Shown: in pieces, positions 8,017 to 17,401 of the stretch | Numbering within the stretch: the first letter of the stretch is position 1 | How the letters are laid out: the number at the start of each line of letters is the position of its first letter | Origin: Chloroflexota bacterium | Lineage (GTDB): Bacteria; Chloroflexota; UBA11872 | DNA: 59,958 bases | Reading direction: 5' to 3' | Assembly (NCBI GenBank): GCA_028874315.1 | Contig: JAPPKM010000129.1 | Location: 1-59,958, forward strand | Program-made: the position numbers and the translations under genes | Notes under the pieces: model-generated | The model's input: only the letters and a program-made list of their open reading frames with translations | Database searches by the model: none | What the model was told of the DNA's origin: nothing

Positions 8017-10881
8017 ATGACCGTTGATCCGTCGGTAGTTCCAGGTTTGTCGCTCCTGGCAGCCGAATTGCTGGCCCTAGCGGCCGTTGGATATGTGGTG
8101 GCCCGCGCGACGCTTCGGCAGACCGACGCCCGTCTGGCGTTGGCGCAGGGACTCATTGTCGGTCCGGCCCTCTGGGGCTTCGTTGTCAACTTCGCCCTGC
8201 ACGTGCTCCCGGGGATGGCCGGAGCTCTTGCCGGTTGGGTAGTTGTGCTAGCCGTGGCGATCGGACTGGCCCGGCGGGTGGGGTCCAAGCTTCGCCTGTC
8301 GCCGCGCACGTTGGCAGGGTTCGTGGCGGCAGCGCTGGCCCTGTCGTGGATCGCTTTGGCCGGCCGGCAGTTACTGACCATTCCGGACCCCGGCATCCAC
8401 CTGACGCTGTCCGCCGCAATTCGGGCTGGCGTCTATCCGCCGGAATTGCCTTGGAATCCGGGGGTTCCCGTGCCGTATCACTACGGAGTGGATCTCCTGA
8501 TTGGGCTGCTGCTGCCCCCGGCAGGTCCAGACATCGCACTCACCTCGGAAGTGCTCGGCGCCTACGTTTGGACCAGCTTCGCTCTCCTCGTCGCAACCAC
8601 GCTCAGGAGCAGGGGGACGTGGCTAGGAACGCTGGTCCTAGCACCGCTGCTTCTGTCCGCCGGCACCTGGACGCTGCTCGTGAGCGAACCGCCTGCACTC
8701 CTGAGTATCACAGTCCCGTCGGGTATCCCGGAAGCCGGGCTTCGCGCGGCTCTGGGCCGCGTGTATTGGCCGACGCTGGAGCTGCCCGGGTCTTGGTCCC
8801 CGCATTTCGAGACGCCGCCGCCAAATATCTGGAAGCCGCCGTTCCCATTCGCCTACGCGCTGGCCGTCGTAGTCCTGGAGCGCATTGGGGCCGGGGTCGA
8901 TCAGCGCTGGCTCGGTCGGGCAGGTCTCGCACTGCTGACTGGGTTTCTCGGGCTTGTTGAAGAGTCTGTCGCGCTTACGGTGCTCGGCCTTTGGCTAGTT
9001 CTGGCGATCCGTCCGAACGTGCAACGTAGAACTAACCGCGTGTCCTTCCTTGCGAACACTGGGCGATCATTGACCGGTCCGGCCCTAGCGTTGATCTTGC
9101 TTGTCGCAGGTGGCGGACCATTGACCGGTGTCTTGACCGGCGGGCTCGGGGGGGGGCTCTCGCTTCGACAGCCCGAAGACCTCGGCGAGCCCCAACTGTG
9201 GGGATTACTGCAGCCCCTCAGTGGTGGCATCGGAGTTTTGAGCGTTGGCAGCATCCCGGTTGCAGCCGCAGCACTCGTATTGGCCTGGCGTCAGCGGCTT
9301 GCCCTGGCACTGTCCCTAGGTGCAGGCGTATTCGTGCTTGCCGCCGTAACCGTGCAGTTCAGCGCCTTTCAATTCGACGTCGGACGCCTGGACGGGCACG
9401 CGAGAAACTTCGCCCTTCTTGCGTTGATGGTCGCCATAAGCGCTCGGCTCCGCGCGCTACGTCCGCACTGGCGCCATGTCGCTGCCGGCGGCCTGATCGT
9501 GCTGATCATATGGCCAACCATCGCAACGCCGGTCCAAAAGATGCGCCTGGCCCTGGATCGCGGAATCCAGCTTTCCAATGCTCGGCCTGCGCATCCTTCG
9601 GACCCTGTCGCGTCGCTCCAGCACATGGGACGATACGTCGTGGAGCCCTTTGCAACCGAGCGCATCACAGCCTTTATCCGCGAGCGCACGACTGTCAACT
9701 CCCGCATCCTCTCGCCCGATCCGATTGCCATGTCCATCCACACCGGCCGCCCCAGCGCGTCCGGCTTTGCGGGCCATGTCCACCTCTTCCCCTTCACCGG
9801 CCCCGACTACGAAGACGCCATTCGATTCCTGGAGCCAACGGCGATTCAACGGCTTCGATTCAGCTACGTGCACGCCACCCGAGCTTGGATTGCTGGCCTG
9901 CCTGGTCTTGCCCAAGCCTGGCTGGCGGACCCAGGGTTCTTTACACCCGTATTCCGCGACGGCCGGCACACGCTCTACCGAATTGAACCCGCGTTTCTAG
10001 CAATGCAGCCCGCGCCAACTCCGCAGTCGTTCGAAGCCCTCCGACACGTCGTACCAAGCTCGGCGAACGTCCAGATTTCGGCAGGGATTCAGAGCATTCC
10101 GGCGCTGCGCATCGCAGCGTCGCTGCCGCACGCCAGGCTCTCGGGATCCCTTACCCCATCAAACCTGTATCTCCTGACCGAAATCCCGATCAACCCGGCA
10201 AGCGAATCGCCACCCGACGTATTTGTCGTGGCCCGCGATCGCGCCATGAACGCCAGCACGCACACCTTTCCACCCATCTGGTGGAATCAAACGGCCATCG
10301 CCTACGCCACCAGCCCGAGCGCCGTGGCCATCGCCCCACCGCCTCGGCCTGAAACCAACTTTGTCGTTCGGATCTCGGATGTCGGCCGCATCGCGAACCG
10401 ATTCGCATTCGCCGCCACCTTCATGGACCAGGCCTCCAATCAATGGACGGGGCAGGACTGGCTGCTGATCGAGGTTGATCCCAGCCCCCGGTCGCTGCCC
10501 ACCAGCTACGCCCCCAACGGGTACACATTAGTGGGCGCGCGCTGGTATGCGGGCCAAATCACCCCGTCCGGCAGGCCCACCAGGCATCGTTACGTGTTTG
10601 ACGGAAACACCCAACACCTAGCCGTACAAGGCCCGGATGGGACGTTGGACGTTCTGCCATCATCCGGAGATCGCCTGACCCTAGGAACGTACGTGCTGGC
10701 CGTACGACTGCGACACAACCACTTGCAAGCCGCGATCGTGCCAGTGGTGAAAATCATGGTTGCCGAGGACGGTGGTGTCTCCTACGAGACCTTTCCTGGC
10801 GATCGCGAAGCCGCGGTCGATCCTTGTCCGCAGCGTCTCCAGAACACCGACTCATGTCGGCGAGTGGCATCGGATAGTTGA
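8017..10881 (+). CDS. Large polytopic membrane protein, paralogue B of 11
   Basis: A 954-residue family member with D124, Y154-H-Y-G157, LDGHARN and WTGQDWL (from W810). Its TGRP motif is followed by SASG instead of the usual NASG. It lacks the Pro-rich insert of A and C, which accounts for most of its shorter length. The C-terminus carries the CX9C tail (CPQRLQNTDSC). The glycine segment GGLGGGL after helix 9 is encoded by an unbroken run of nine G (9148-9156), so a one-base slip would truncate the protein in the middle of its membrane domain. The start ATG at 8017 has the shared GGCTGAATGAC context and only a weak GAGG upstream. Function unknown; possibly a GT-C-like enzyme acting outside the membrane. 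Confidence 0.85.
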   Translation: MTVDPSVVPGLSLLAAELLALAAVGYVVARATLRQTDARLALAQGLIVGPALWGFVVNFALHVLPGMAGALAGWVVVLAVAIGLARRVGSKLRLSPRTLAGFVAAALALSWIALAGRQLLTIPDPGIHLTLSAAIRAGVYPPELPWNPGVPVPYHYGVDLLIGLLLPPAGPDIALTSEVLGAYVWTSFALLVATTLRSRGTWLGTLVLAPLLLSAGTWTLLVSEPPALLSITVPSGIPEAGLRAALGRVYWPTLELPGSWSPHFETPPPNIWKPPFPFAYALAVVVLERIGAGVDQRWLGRAGLALLTGFLGLVEESVALTVLGLWLVLAIRPNVQRRTNRVSFLANTGRSLTGPALALILLVAGGGPLTGVLTGGLGGGLSLRQPEDLGEPQLWGLLQPLSGGIGVLSVGSIPVAAAALVLAWRQRLALALSLGAGVFVLAAVTVQFSAFQFDVGRLDGHARNFALLALMVAISARLRALRPHWRHVAAGGLIVLIIWPTIATPVQKMRLALDRGIQLSNARPAHPSDPVASLQHMGRYVVEPFATERITAFIRERTTVNSRILSPDPIAMSIHTGRPSASGFAGHVHLFPFTGPDYEDAIRFLEPTAIQRLRFSYVHATRAWIAGLPGLAQAWLADPGFFTPVFRDGRHTLYRIEPAFLAMQPAPTPQSFEALRHVVPSSANVQISAGIQSIPALRIAASLPHARLSGSLTPSNLYLLTEIPINPASESPPDVFVVARDRAMNASTHTFPPIWWNQTAIAYATSPSAVAIAPPPRPETNFVVRISDVGRIANRFAFAATFMDQASNQWTGQDWLLIEVDPSPRSLPTSYAPNGYTLVGARWYAGQITPSGRPTRHRYVFDGNTQHLAVQGPDGTLDVLPSSGDRLTLGTYVLAVRLRHNHLQAAIVPVVKIMVAEDGGVSYETFPGDREAAVDPCPQRLQNTDSCRRVASDS
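9148..9156 (+). repeat. G9 homopolymer inside paralogue B
   Basis: Nine consecutive G encode Gly-Gly-Gly in frame. This is the longest mononucleotide run noticed in the window. Tracts of this size are classic sites for slipped-strand frameshifts, and they are also error-prone in sequencing. Confidence 0.9.
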
Positions 10882-10920
10882 CCCTTTGGCGAATGTACAG
10901 GCGCGAGACCCAAACGAAGG

Positions 10921-10936
10921 GACGCCTCGAGGCGTC
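10921..10936. promoter_or_regulatory. 16-bp perfect palindrome upstream of paralogue C
   Basis: GACGCCTCGAGGCGTC is its own reverse complement. It lies 27 nt before the ATG of paralogue C, in the short gap after B. It could be a dimeric-regulator operator or a small hairpin limiting read-through from B; the sequence alone does not tell which. Confidence 0.4.
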
Positions 10937-10963
10937 GATCACTATTCCCCCAAGAATTCCTGA

Positions 10964-13915
10964 ATGACGATCGACCCGACGGTGCTCCCAGGTCTCGCGC
11001 TCCTAGCAGCAGAGTTGTTGGCGCTCGCAGCAGTCGGTTTCGTCTTAGCCCGAGTCTGTCTGGGTCAGACGGACGACCGCATGGCCCTGGCGCAGGGGCT
11101 AGCCATCGGTCCGGCCGTATGGGGTCTCCTGGTCAACTTCCTCCTCCATCCGCTGCCGGGGCGGACAGGGGCGCTGGCTTGCTGGTTACTTCTCGGACTA
11201 CTTGCACTCTTCCTGGTGCGGGGCAGGCACTGGTCACTGCGAGCCAATTGGCGCACATGCGCCAGATTCGCCGCGGCGGCGCTGGCCACCTTTGGTGTCG
11301 CTCTGGCCGCCCGTCAGACGCTTATCGTGACCGACGCCCACATACGCCTTGGGCTGGCGGCCCCAATACAGGCTGGCGTATGGCCTCCGGTCATGCCGTG
11401 GAGCCCCTGGCAGGCCATTCCCTACCACTACGGCACAGAGCTCTTCGTCGCGATGCTGGCGCCGCCCACCGGGCCGGATCTCGCGTTTACAGCCGAAGTC
11501 CTGGATGCCTACGCGTGGACCAGTCTCGCGCTTCTGGTCGGCACGTGGGCGCTCAAGCGCGGGAGCTGGGTGGGGGCATTTGTCGTAACGCCGCTCCTGT
11601 TAAGCGCCGGCGCCTGGACGCCGCTGCTCAATACAGCTCCGGCCCTCATCCAGGTGCCAGCAATTGCCGACGTGCCCGGGGCTGGATTCCGCGCCTCAGT
11701 GACCGGCATCTACTGGCCGTCCATGGAGTGGCCATGGGATTGGCCCGAGCCCCACGCCGCCCCGCCCAACATCTGGCTTCTGCGCTTCACGCTTGCCTAC
11801 GCACTGGCGCTCATCGTCTTCGAGCGTGTCACTGGATCCGCGCGAACACTGGCCTGGCGTTCGGCTCTGATCCTTGGCGCCCTCGTCGGCTTCCAGGGAC
11901 TGATCGAGGAGTCCGTGGCGCTGACCACGCTGGGCGTGTGGGGCTTGCTTGAGATAGTGCGTATTGCGCAGGCCCAGCGCCAGGGCAGCGAAGCCTTGGC
12001 ATGTGCATGGCGCGCGGCTGTGGGCCCGGTCACGGCCGCAGTGTTGTTGGCACTCGGTGGCGGCGTGCTCACTGGTGCCCTCATGGGAACGATCGAGAGT
12101 GGCCTGACCGTCGGCTGGATTGCCGAGTCGGCAAATCGACGATCGCCGGTTTCGTTAGACCTCTTGCCAGGCGGCCTGGCGCTGCTGGGCCTCGGTCCGG
12201 CCATCCTGGCTGCCGCGTCTGTGGCGCTGGCCTGGCGAGATCGCCTCATCCTGGCGTTGGCTGCCGGCAGCAGCGTTTTCCTGATTGCAGGCGCCCTGCT
12301 CAAGCCTGACTTCGCCGTCGCGACCGACACGCGACTGGACGGACACGCCGGCAACCTGGCGCTGCTCGGACTGATGGCTTCGGTTTCCTTCCGCCTGGGC
12401 ACGCTGTCGGCCCATCGGCGGCTCCTTGCGAGCGCACTATTCGTGGCGCTCATTGTCTGGCCAACGGTTGCGCTTCCGCTCCGCACACTCGGCTTTCAAG
12501 TCAGCCACGGCATCACACTGTCTAACGCCGAGATGCAGCCGACGAAACAATCCTCCTTGAGGTACGTCGCCGGAATCGGCCGCCAGCCGATCGAACGGCT
12601 CGCGCCCGACCAAATCACGAGGTGTATCCCGGAGCCGCCGCCGCCGCTGCACGTACGCCCGACCGGAGCTCTCGCGCGGGACCGAGTCGTCGACTACATT
12701 CGCGATCACACGCGCCCTGACGCCCGCATCCTATCGCCCCACCCCAGCGAGTTAACCCTGGCCACGGGCCGCCCGAACGCCTCAGGGTTTGCGGGTCGCT
12801 TGCACATCGTTTGGCGAACGGGTCCCGAATACCTGGACGCGCTGCGGTACCTGGAGCCGTCGGCCGTTCGGCGACTGGGCGTTGCCTACGTTCATGCGAC
12901 GGACGCCTGGATCTCTAAACTCCCCGATCCCGCGAAACGCCGGCTGGCGGATCCCCGGCTGTTCGAATTCCTGGTCCGCGATGGCCTCCATGCCCTGTAT
13001 CGCATCCGACCGCCCTTCTTCGATCTGGACCCGTCCCCGAACCCCCGGTCGTTCGAAGCCTTGCGCCGGGCGATTCCCGATTCCGCCACGGTGCTATTGA
13101 CGGAGAGTGTCCAGGGAATTCCAAGGGTTCGGATAGCCACCGTGCTGACGCACGCACGACTCCTGGGTCACCTGGACACGTCAGCTGTGCATCTACTGAC
13201 GAAACTCCAAACCGAGCCGGCCGACGCCGGCCGCCCGGATATCGTGGTTATTTCGCGGGAATTCCCCCTTGATGCTTCCCTTCACGGGTGGTCGACCGTG
13301 TGGTGGAACGAGGAGGCCATTGCCCTGATCACTCGCCCTGGCAACGTGCCAACCATCGAGCCGCCGCCACATCTGGAACAACCTGACCGAGTCTTTACCC
13401 TACGACTATCGGATGTGACGGCAGAGAACGACCATGTCGCATTCAGCGCAACTCCCGTCGATATGGCGGCCGCGCAGTGGACGGGACAGGATTGGCTCGT
13501 CATTCAAATGGAAGACGCGTCCGGATCCTGGGCAGTACCCGTCGAAGACGATGGATATACGTTTGTGGGCAAACTCTGGTTTCCTGGCCAGATAGATCCT
13601 GATAGCGGCCGCATTCGCCGGCAGTACATCTTCAATGCGTTGATGGGCACCCTGTCAGCCGGAGTCGTCGGTCATCCCACCGAACTCCTTCAGTCCGCGG
13701 GCAGCCACCTCACGCAAGGTCTATGGATGCTGGCCGTGCGGCTTCAGCACAGCTCTCTGCAAGCAGCAGTCATTCCGGTTCTGCAGGTGAGAGTCTCCGC
13801 CGACGGGGAGGCGACCTACACGGTCTACGAGGGCGAACGCCGCGCCGCAGTCAACGCATGCCCCAAACGGCTGTTACACACGGATTCGTGCCGGAAACTC
13901 GCGACTGGAAACTGA
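10964..13915 (+). CDS. Large polytopic membrane protein, paralogue C of 11
   Basis: At 983 residues it is closest to paralogue A: both have WSPWQ before the Y154-H-Y-G motif, PEPHAAPPNIW in the next outer loop, and the Pro-rich insert (P-E-P-P-P-P-L-H-x-R-P-T-G, about 12600-12690). The insert contains a second copy-like D-x-V-V-x-Y-I element, so it may be a short internal duplication. LDGHAGN, TGRPNASG and WTGQDWL (from W839) are present and the CX9C tail is intact (CPKRLLHTDSC). Distinctive is a longer linker before the final beta-rich part (EPPPHLEQPDRVF). The ATG has the CTGAATGAC context. The gap to B is only 82 nt, consistent with co-transcription. Function unknown. Confidence 0.85.
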   Translation: MTIDPTVLPGLALLAAELLALAAVGFVLARVCLGQTDDRMALAQGLAIGPAVWGLLVNFLLHPLPGRTGALACWLLLGLLALFLVRGRHWSLRANWRTCARFAAAALATFGVALAARQTLIVTDAHIRLGLAAPIQAGVWPPVMPWSPWQAIPYHYGTELFVAMLAPPTGPDLAFTAEVLDAYAWTSLALLVGTWALKRGSWVGAFVVTPLLLSAGAWTPLLNTAPALIQVPAIADVPGAGFRASVTGIYWPSMEWPWDWPEPHAAPPNIWLLRFTLAYALALIVFERVTGSARTLAWRSALILGALVGFQGLIEESVALTTLGVWGLLEIVRIAQAQRQGSEALACAWRAAVGPVTAAVLLALGGGVLTGALMGTIESGLTVGWIAESANRRSPVSLDLLPGGLALLGLGPAILAAASVALAWRDRLILALAAGSSVFLIAGALLKPDFAVATDTRLDGHAGNLALLGLMASVSFRLGTLSAHRRLLASALFVALIVWPTVALPLRTLGFQVSHGITLSNAEMQPTKQSSLRYVAGIGRQPIERLAPDQITRCIPEPPPPLHVRPTGALARDRVVDYIRDHTRPDARILSPHPSELTLATGRPNASGFAGRLHIVWRTGPEYLDALRYLEPSAVRRLGVAYVHATDAWISKLPDPAKRRLADPRLFEFLVRDGLHALYRIRPPFFDLDPSPNPRSFEALRRAIPDSATVLLTESVQGIPRVRIATVLTHARLLGHLDTSAVHLLTKLQTEPADAGRPDIVVISREFPLDASLHGWSTVWWNEEAIALITRPGNVPTIEPPPHLEQPDRVFTLRLSDVTAENDHVAFSATPVDMAAAQWTGQDWLVIQMEDASGSWAVPVEDDGYTFVGKLWFPGQIDPDSGRIRRQYIFNALMGTLSAGVVGHPTELLQSAGSHLTQGLWMLAVRLQHSSLQAAVIPVLQVRVSADGEATYTVYEGERRAAVNACPKRLLHTDSCRKLATGN

Positions 13916-14144
13916 TCCGGCGATGGCGATTTACCGGTGAACCCACGCTTCCGACCAGGCGCAGCACACGCCTCGCCCAGAACGCCCTGCGTACACTCGC
14001 CCGCCCAATGGGCCGTACATGCGAACCCCCGCAAAGCCTAGGTGGAGAGACACCGTGCACCGAACGCTTCCGGCGAATCCTTGAGCACAGTCAGGAGCTG
14101 TGCCTGGCGCACGTCTCAATGTGACTCGCGATTAGAGTGCCCGC

Positions 14145-17020
14145 GTGACCGTTGACCCCGGTGTGCTTCCGGGATTGCTGCTCCTGGGGCTGGAGATGCT
14201 GGCGCTGGCGGTCGTCGGCTATATCGTCGCCCGCGTCGCCCTGCGCCAGCCATACGCCCCCCTGGCCCTGGCGCAGGGCCTTGTCATCGGCCCTGCCATT
14301 TGGGGGCTGGTCGCCAATTTTCTCTTCTACCCGCTTCCGGGGCCGGCGGGCACCGTCGGCTCCTGGTTAGCGACCCTGGCCTTTGGGGCCTGGCTGGTAT
14401 GGCGAACCCCGAACGCGTGGCGAATGCCGCCCCGCGAGGTCGCTGTCTTTGCCGCCACTGTACTCGTCTTGTTCTGGGTAGCGCTGGCCGCCCGCCAGCT
14501 TCTGATGACGCCCGACGCGCCCATGCGCCTGGGGCTGGCCGCTTCGATACAGGCTGGCAGTTGGCCGCCGGCGATACCGTGGAGCCCCTGGCAGCCGGTT
14601 CCCTACCACTACGGGGCAGCCTTACTGGCGGCTCGCCTGGCGCCGCCCGTCGGCCCGGACCTGGCGTTCACCACCGAACTGCTGGGTGCGTACGCGTGGA
14701 CCAGCCTTGCCATGATCATCGGTACAACGATCAGGCAGCGCGGTGGCTGGGTCGGCTGGCTCACGCTTACGCCATTGATACTGACTGCCGGGGCCTGGAC
14801 ACTGGTCTTTGACGTGGAACCAGTGGTCCTTCGACTACCGGTTCCGACGAGCTTCCCAGAACTCGGAGCCGGAACCTCGTTAGGCAACGTCTATTGGCCA
14901 GCCTCAGTGTGGCCGTGGACATTGCCGGAGCCGCAGGCCACTCCGCCAAACGTCTTCAAACCCCTCTTCACTCTTGGCTATGCGCTTGCGTTCATCGTCC
15001 TGGAGCGCGTGACCGCCCACCGGCAGCCGTCCCCCTTGCTCATGCCCTTAACGCTTGCCGGGCTCGTCGGCTTTCTGGGCTTACTGGAAGAAGCCGTGGC
15101 CGCCGTAACGCTTGGTGTGTGGGCCATGGTCGAAGCAGCCCGCGTGATTGCGGCTCGACCGCGCCGAATCAGGGATCTCGAAATGGCGAAGGGCGCGACC
15201 CTGGGGCTGATCGCAGCGACGCTGCTGCTGGTCTTGGGCGGGGGGTGATTTCAGGTCTGCTGGCAGGGTCGGCGGGAGGCACCCTCGCGCTCAGGTGGAT
15301 TGATGATCCCAATAATCGCCTGCTAATTGGGTCCGCCGAATCGCTGCCGGGCAGCCTCGGTGTCCTTGGCCTCGGCCCGTTGGCCGTCACCACCCTTGCG
15401 CTCGTGCTGAGTCGAAAAGACCGTCTCATTCCGGCCCTTGCCGTGGGCGGTGTCGTCTTCATGCTCGCCAGCCTTATGCTGGAGTACAAGGAGACGCTAG
15501 ATCTCATTCGACTGGATGGTCACGCCCGTAATTTCGGGTTGTTTGCCCTGCTGATCGCCCTCGCCACCCGCCTCTCACTTCTGCGTGCGCACTGGCGCAC
15601 TGTGTCAGTGCTATTGATTGTCGGCCTGGTCGCCTGGCCAACCCTGGTGTCGCCCATGCGCAACATTCGCCACAGTCTTGTAAGCGGGGTCCAGCTTCGA
15701 AACGCTCATCCAGAACACCAGGCGTTCGGCAGTGAATTCTCACGAATGGGGCGCTCTTCACTTCGCCCCTTCGCCACCATGGCCGTGACCAGGTACGTGA
15801 CCGACCACACGGGAGTCGATGAGCGCATTCTGTCGCCGTATCCAGCGGCGATGTCTATCGCCACCGGGCGTCCGAACGCTTCAGGATTCGCAGGGCTTCT
15901 TCACCTGAGAGAAAGAACGGGGGCCGCGTACGAGGACGCTATTCGCTATCTCGAACCCGCAGCGATCAGGCGTCTTGGCTTCGCATACGTGCACGCAACG
16001 GATAGCTGGGTCGCCAGCCTGCCCACCAAAGCCAAGCTCCGGCTCAACGATCGCGACCTCTTCGAACTTGTCATTCGAGACGGCACCGATGCGCTGTACC
16101 GTATCCGGACAGCGTTTTTGCGCCTGGATATGAAGCCGACGCCCCAATCGTACGAAGCCCTGCGACAGGCCGTGCCAGTGTCGGCCGCCGTGTATCTGAC
16201 CAAGGGTCTGCAGCTCCACGACAAGCTGCATCTGGCGTTCACACTGGCGCATGCCCGACTCGTGGAGACGATCGACGCTTCCGCGATCCACCCCCTGGGT
16301 GACATTCCCAATGAGGCAACGGGTGCCCCTGCGCCCGATGTCGTCGTTTTCGCCCGCGACCTATACCTCGACCCGGGCGACCATGGGTATCCGGTGGTCT
16401 GGTGGAACTCAGTCGCAATCGCCTATGCGACGAATCCGTCCATTGCTCCGGCTATCGACCCACCACCTGCTGGAACTGACTTTGCCGTTCGTCTCTCGGA
16501 CTTTCGAACGGACGAGAATCGAGTGACGTTTACCGCGGCCTTCGCCGATCGAGCCCCCAGGGAGTGGACCGGCCAGGACTGGCTGGTGGTTGAGGTGGAC
16601 GACCCGCCGTGGGACCAGCCGATCCACAGAAAGGATGATGGCTACACCCTCATAGGCGCGCAGTGGTTTCCCGGACAGATCGGACCCAGCGGCGGTATGG
16701 AGGTTCGCCGATACGAGTACGACGCGCTCGCGGGCACGTTGGCCGTACGGAACGCCGCCGGCGATCTCGCTCCCGTACTCCAATCCGCCGACGGGCTGAC
16801 ACCAGGCGCATGGGTGCTGGCCGTGCGACTGCGCCGGGACTACCTGCAGGCGGCGGTCGTCCCGATAGTGAAGATCGTGGTGTCCGAAGCCGGGCAGGTG
16901 ACATACAACGCCTATTCCGGTGAACGAAGCGCGGCCCTGAATCCTTGTCCTGAGCGTATGCAGCAGACTCCTGGGTGTCGCAATCTCATGGCGACTGCGA
17001 AGCCCACGTCGTCCTCGTAG
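14145..17020 (+). pseudogene. Paralogue D of the membrane family, disrupted by one frameshift
   Basis: The gene starts at GTG 14145 (MTVDPGVLPGL by analogy) and reads in frame to a stop at 15246-15248, just after LLLVLGGG. The rest of the protein (GVISGLLAGSAGG onward) continues in another frame to 17020. At the junction there are six G (15240-15245); seven would restore the GGGV reading that all intact copies show. The repaired protein would be 958 aa, a normal length. Both halves keep all family motifs (Y154-H-Y-G, LDGHARN, TGRPNASG, WTGQDWL, CX9C tail CPERMQQTPGC) and show no other decay. That fits a recent, reversible or artefactual one-base loss better than an old pseudogene. It groups with A and C but lacks their Pro-rich insert. 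Confidence 0.8.
15240..15245 (+). repeat. G6 tract at the frameshift point of paralogue D
   Basis: Six G precede TGATT here; seven G would keep the frame of the family motif GGGV. The site lies about 20 codons before the position that corresponds to the G9 tract of paralogue B, in the same glycine-rich end of helix 9. Confidence 0.85.
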
Positions 17021-17401
17021 GCTCAGGCGCCAAGGTTTTATTTGCGCAACAAGGCAAGGCCGTGCAATTGGCCCAGGTTGCCTGTAGACGGATACGACGC
17101 TAGGCAACCAACGAAAATCCGATGCCACCCACAGTCGACCGTTTGAAGACCCCGAATCGCTGATCCGGACCGACGTGCACCCATGCGTCCGTACTGCAAG
17201 TCGTACTCGGGCTCATCTGACAGTCGCTGCGGACCGCAGCACGTCGGATAACGTGTGCCTGTTGCAACCCGGCGCTGACATTGACTCCTGATTTACACGC
17301 GCGCAAAGACCACAGACTCCTGCCGCCGCCTCGCCGCGGATGGCCGATCCATCGGCCCACCCGTCAACGCCGACGATGACGCCGCCGCATCGGGGCTCTG
17401 A
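17021..17401. other. Intergenic region between paralogues D and E
   Basis: No supported gene is seen. There is a 7-bp inverted repeat with a one-base centre at 17226-17240 (GCTGCGG-A-CCGCAGC). A stretch at 17154-17183 resembles part of the gap upstream of paralogue B (7912-7940). This may be the control region of E, but no clear promoter pair was found. Confidence 0.4.
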
